Part shown: positions 61,119 through 64,000 of the stretch, piece by piece | Position numbering within the stretch: position 1 is the stretch's first letter | Layout of the letters: each line of letters starts with the position of its first letter | Source of the DNA: Thauera humireducens | GTDB taxonomy: Bacteria > Pseudomonadota > Gammaproteobacteria > Burkholderiales > Rhodocyclaceae | Assembly (NCBI RefSeq): GCF_001051995.2 | Contig: NZ_CP014646.1 | Coordinates: 1,674,001 to 1,738,000, forward strand | DNA length: 64,000 bases | Direction of reading: 5' to 3' | The notes under the pieces: model-generated | Database searches by the model: none | What the model was told of the DNA's origin: nothing | What the model saw: only the letters and a program-made list of their open reading frames with translations | Translations under genes and position numbers: made by a program

Positions 61119-61802
61119 TCAAGCGCGGGGCGGAAGGTGCTGATCGAGGACGCCCAGCGCCATCGCCAACAGGCAATCGGTGAAGACCGGCGACTCGACG
61201 CGCCCCGGGTCGTCCTCGAGGGTGACGCGAATCATAGAGCGCAGCCCCATGCACAACATGTAGGCACTCATGTCGCGTCGCGCCGGCGTCATCTCCGGCA
61301 CATAGAGCGCGACGAAAGGCCCCCAGGCCTGATCGATGTAATCGCGCGAACTCTCATAAGGCCCGAGGCGCATGCCCACCTGCAGATCAGGGTGATAGCG
61401 CAGGTGGAAATCGCGGTGCAGGCGATACAGGCGCAGTTCGACCCGCACCATGTTCTCGAGGATCTCGCGCAGCGCACCGGCCAGAGGCATGCCGGTCACC
61501 CGTTCGCGCAGTGCCGGAACGTGGACCGACACCTCCTCGTCGAGGATGTGGTTGAAGACCACGCTCACCACTGCTTCCTTGTTGGGGAAATACTGGTAGA
61601 TCGAACCCACGGCCACGCCTGATACCTCGGACAGGCGGTTGACCGTCAAGGCTTCCACGCCTTCGCGCTCGAGAATGTGAATGCAGGCCTCCACCAGCGC
61701 GGTCACCAGCGAGCGCGAGCGCGACTGCGTCGGCAATTTGCGGGGCGCGGGCAGGCGGCCCGAAGCGAAAACATCGTTGGGAAAGGGCTTCTTGCTGCTC
61801 AT
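61119..61802 (-). CDS. TetR family transcriptional regulator
   Basis: 227 aa from the ATG at 61802; an upstream in-frame codon (61832) would add 10 residues. Helix-turn-helix at about residues 35-80 (LVEACIHILEREGVEALTVN and VSGVAVGSIYQYFPNKEAVV). The C-terminal part is rich in Arg and aromatic residues as in acyl-responsive TetR members. It is flanked on both sides by catabolic genes, the phosphotransferase operon downstream and the divergent SDR-ligase pair upstream, each with a TTCG/CGAA inverted repeat. Confidence 0.88.
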   Translation of the reverse strand: MSSKKPFPNDVFASGRLPAPRKLPTQSRSRSLVTALVEACIHILEREGVEALTVNRLSEVSGVAVGSIYQYFPNKEAVVSVVFNHILDEEVSVHVPALRERVTGMPLAGALREILENMVRVELRLYRLHRDFHLRYHPDLQVGMRLGPYESSRDYIDQAWGPFVALYVPEMTPARRDMSAYMLCMGLRSMIRVTLEDDPGRVESPVFTDCLLAMALGVLDQHLPPRA

Positions 61803-61939
61803 GAGAATGCGAGGTGAACCCGTCGTCGGCACGCGTTCACATAATTTTCCTATTTCGTTCAGCGACTTGCATGCCGTCTCAGCTGCCCGGCAATGCGAAT
61901 TCCAGACGCGCCGGGACGCTTCCTATACTTTCCGCCACA

Positions 61940-61956
61940 CGTTCGATGCACGAACG
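61940..61956. promoter_or_regulatory. Inverted repeat CGTTCG-ATGCA-CGAACG, candidate TetR operator
   Basis: Perfect 6-bp arms with a 5-nt centre in the divergent region between the TetR gene and the SDR gene, 30 nt above the SDR ATG. Confidence 0.6.
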
Positions 61957-61986
61957 GTTCAACTCTAACAAAGGTGGAGGCACAAC

Positions 61987-62769
61987 ATGGAAGCACTCGG
62001 AACGCCCACCCTCGCGATGCCCCTCGCGGGCCGGCGCGCCCTCATCACCGGCGGCTCGCGCGGTATCGGGCTGGCCATTGCCGAGCGCTTCATCGAGGCG
62101 GGCGCCGAAGTGGTCATCGTGTCGCGCAAGCAGGATCAGCTCGATGCCGTCGCCGCCCAGTTGCGCACGCGAGGCGGCAAGGCGCATGCGATCGCCGCCC
62201 ATGTCGGCAAGCTCGACGAGATCCGCGCCCTGGTCGCCCGCCTGGACACCGAAGGCCTGGCCATCGACGTGCTGGTCAACAACGCCGGGATCAGCCCGCC
62301 CCACGTCGAATCCATGGTCGACACCACCGAGGCGCTGTGGGACAAGGTGATGGACGTCAATCTGAAGGGCCCATTCTTCCTCACTGCCGAGATCGGCCGC
62401 CGCATGGCCGCGCGCGGCGGCGGCAGCGTGGTCAACATCAGCACGACCTCGGCGCTGATGGCCCAGCCCGAGATCGCCGCCTACTGCATCTCGAAGGCCG
62501 CGCTCAACGCCATGACCCGCTGCTTCGCCCGCGAACTCGGGCCCCAGGGCGTGCGGGTGAACGCGATCTCCTGCGGGGTGATCAAGACGGCGATGGGCGA
62601 CCACACGCTGAACGATCCGCAGCGCTATGCCGACATGATGAAGATCAACCCGCTCAAACGCGTCGGCTACCCGGAGGAAGTCGCGGCCACCGCGCTCTAC
62701 CTGGCGAGCGATGCATCGAGCTACAGCACGGGCATCATCCTGCAGGTCGACGGCGGCGTTCTGGCCTGA
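61987..62769 (+). CDS. SDR family oxidoreductase
   Basis: 260 aa. TGGSRGIGLAIAERF, NNAGISPPH, NISTTSALMA with the Ser and YCISK catalytic pair; ends LQVDGGVLA. AGGTGGAGG ribosome site. Coupled with the FadD17-like gene (10 nt gap). Likely a 3-hydroxyacyl-CoA or steroid hydroxyl dehydrogenase. Divergent from the TetR gene and probably controlled by it. Confidence 0.9.
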   Translation: MEALGTPTLAMPLAGRRALITGGSRGIGLAIAERFIEAGAEVVIVSRKQDQLDAVAAQLRTRGGKAHAIAAHVGKLDEIRALVARLDTEGLAIDVLVNNAGISPPHVESMVDTTEALWDKVMDVNLKGPFFLTAEIGRRMAARGGGSVVNISTTSALMAQPEIAAYCISKAALNAMTRCFARELGPQGVRVNAISCGVIKTAMGDHTLNDPQRYADMMKINPLKRVGYPEEVAATALYLASDASSYSTGIILQVDGGVLA

Positions 62770-62779
62770 GGCTGGCGCG

Positions 62780-64000
62780 ATGAACACCATTGCCGAGTTC
62801 GTGCGCGCACGCGCCAACGACGACAACATCGGACTGCTGTACGGCGACGAGCGCTGGTCGTATCGCGAGTTCGTCGCCCTGTGCGCCCAGCGCGCGGCCT
62901 GGCTGCTCAGCAATCGGCGCGAAGGCCCCTTCCACGTCGGCATCCTGCTCGACAACGTGCCCGAGTTCCCGTTCTGGATCGGCGCCTGCGCACTCGCCGG
63001 CGCGACCATGGTCGGGATCAATGCGACCCGCCGCGGCGCAGACCTCGCGCGCGACATCAACCATACCGACTGCCAGCTGCTCATCACGCAGGACGCCTGG
63101 CTGCCCGCGCTCGCCGGCCTGGCGCTGGACTGCGGCATCGAGCGCATCCTCAACGTCGACAGCACGGCCGGTCGTGCCGCCCTCGCCGCCCATACGGGCG
63201 CGGCGCTGCCCACGGTGCAGGTCCGCCCCGAAGACATCTTCATGCTGATCTTCACCTCCGGCTCGAGTGGCGCGCCGAAGGCCTGCATCTGCTCGCACGA
63301 CCGCATCGCGACGCTGACGCGAACCGTCGCGCAGCACTGCGGGCACGGGCCGGACACGGTCAGCTACGTGACCATGCCCTGGTTCCACGCCGCCGCGATC
63401 AACACCGGCTGGCTGCCCGCACTCAGCGCCGGCTCGGCGACCGTGATCCGCAAGTTCTCGGTGTCGGCCTTCCTGCCCGACGTACGCCGCTACGGGGTGA
63501 CCCACTTCAACTATGTGGGCAAGCCGCTCGCCTACCTGCTCACCGCGCCCGAGAGGCCCGACGACGCCAACAACCCGCTGCGGGTCGTGCTCGGCAACGA
63601 AGGGGCGATCGACGACGTCGAACGCTTCGCACGGCGCTTCGGCTGCACCGTGATCGATGGCTATGGCTCGACCGAAGGCGGGATCTCGATCTCGCGCCGC
63701 CCCGGGATGCCGCGCGGCTGCCTGGGCCTGCCCAACCAGGACGGCGTCGCGGTCTTCGACCCGGCCACCGGCGCCGAATGCCCACGCGCGCGCTTCGGCC
63801 CCGAGGGTCAGCTGCTCAACCCCAACGAGGCCATCGGCGAACTCGTCAACACCCGTGGCGCAGCAGGCTTCGAGGGCTACTGGAACAACCCGGACGCCAG
63901 CCACAAGCGGGTGCGCAACGGCATCTTCTGGAGCGGTGACCTCGCCTACCGTGACGAGCAGGGCTACTTCTGGTTCGCCGGGCGCGACGACGACTGGTTG
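62780..64000 (+). CDS. FadD17-like acyl-CoA synthetase (3' end outside window)
   Basis: 407 codons are present and the frame runs off the window. Adenylation motif MLIFTSGSSGAPKACICSH, NYVGKPLAYLLTAPERPDD, VLGNEGAIDDVERFARRFGC and YGSTEGGISISR parallel mycobacterial FadD17 block by block, as does HVGILLDN near the N-terminus. FadD17 activates C5-type steroid side-chain acids. This is among the strongest indications that the region handles steroid side chains. Confidence 0.88.
   Translation, partial: MNTIAEFVRARANDDNIGLLYGDERWSYREFVALCAQRAAWLLSNRREGPFHVGILLDNVPEFPFWIGACALAGATMVGINATRRGADLARDINHTDCQLLITQDAWLPALAGLALDCGIERILNVDSTAGRAALAAHTGAALPTVQVRPEDIFMLIFTSGSSGAPKACICSHDRIATLTRTVAQHCGHGPDTVSYVTMPWFHAAAINTGWLPALSAGSATVIRKFSVSAFLPDVRRYGVTHFNYVGKPLAYLLTAPERPDDANNPLRVVLGNEGAIDDVERFARRFGCTVIDGYGSTEGGISISRRPGMPRGCLGLPNQDGVAVFDPATGAECPRARFGPEGQLLNPNEAIGELVNTRGAAGFEGYWNNPDASHKRVRNGIFWSGDLAYRDEQGYFWFAGRDDDWL

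Noticed and set aside
1..64000. Mobile elements, tRNA, rRNA and CRISPR arrays
   Set aside because: No transposase or integrase motif, no tandem spaced repeats and no recognisable RNA gene were found by reading; short tRNAs could be missed without a search tool.

Overview
The window is GC-rich, densely coding proteobacterial DNA. The three-gene pntAA-pntAB-pntB transhydrogenase, the NAGGN osmolyte genes, the many acyl-CoA genes and the overall gene style suggest a betaproteobacterium of the Rhodocyclales type (Thauera/Azoarcus/Zoogloea-like). That placement is inferred from gene content, not from a marker gene. No rRNA, tRNA, CRISPR array, transposase or integrase was recognised.

Layout. (1) 1-6.1 kb: a minus-strand osmoprotectant block (M42 peptidase, ngg, asnO), a CheX-like DUF3334-type protein and an RlmA-type rRNA methyltransferase. 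(2) 6.1-9.3 kb: a receiver protein, its sensor kinase and a TetR regulator. (3) 9.4-14 kb: transhydrogenase and ETF-quinone oxidoreductase, which handle redox output. (4) 14-28.4 kb: a steroid-type catabolic block with two SDRs (one close to 3-alpha-hydroxysteroid dehydrogenase HsdA), a secreted double-Cache protein, a LuxR-type regulator, an etfBA/MaoC/OYE/SDR operon, a KshB-like reductase, an HsaA-like flavin monooxygenase, and divergently a YCF48-like protein with an RND/MMPL transporter. (5) 28.5-32.5 kb: an AraC regulator, a 2-hydroxyacid dehydrogenase, a class II aldolase-like protein and a TauD-like dioxygenase. (6) 32.5-42.2 kb: a TetR regulator divergent from a beta-oxidation operon (thiolase, bifunctional hydratase/dehydrogenase, paired acyl-CoA dehydrogenases, AMACR-like CoA-transferase-family protein, FadD19-like ligase). 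(7) 42.3-46 kb: a partial histidine-utilisation block (HutD, GltS, HutG, IclR). (8) 46.2-53.6 kb: DUF1302 and DUF1329 envelope proteins, an AMP ligase, an MBL hydrolase and a KshA-like Rieske oxygenase. (9) 54-64 kb: a minus-strand operon (phosphotransferase-like, lipocalin-like, enoyl-CoA hydratase, nitroreductase, GMC oxidoreductase, aldehyde dehydrogenase), a TetR regulator, and divergently an SDR plus a FadD17-like ligase that runs off the window.

How the genes fit together. KshA/KshB, HsaA, HsdA, FadD17, FadD19 and the paired acyl-CoA dehydrogenases point to degradation of a steroid carrying a side chain (sterol or bile-acid type). Electrons from acyl-CoA dehydrogenases would pass through EtfBA and ETF-QO. 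DUF1302, DUF1329, YCF48 and RND proteins probably handle the hydrophobic substrate at the envelope. kstD, hsaB, hsaC and hsaD are not in the window.

Main discovery. An unlisted 18-bp element, TAGTCC-N4-GGACGATG, occurs in eight copies or variants in six intergenic regions. Every copy points toward a gene of the steroid ring-degradation or envelope group. Two copies 27 kb apart are identical over 18 bases, and in six of eight a -10-like hexamer starts 20-21 nt downstream. This looks like the operator of one activator, for which the LuxR-type protein at 16837-17976 is the best local candidate. The beta-oxidation genes lack the element and instead lie beside two TetR genes with their own inverted repeats, which suggests two regulatory layers.
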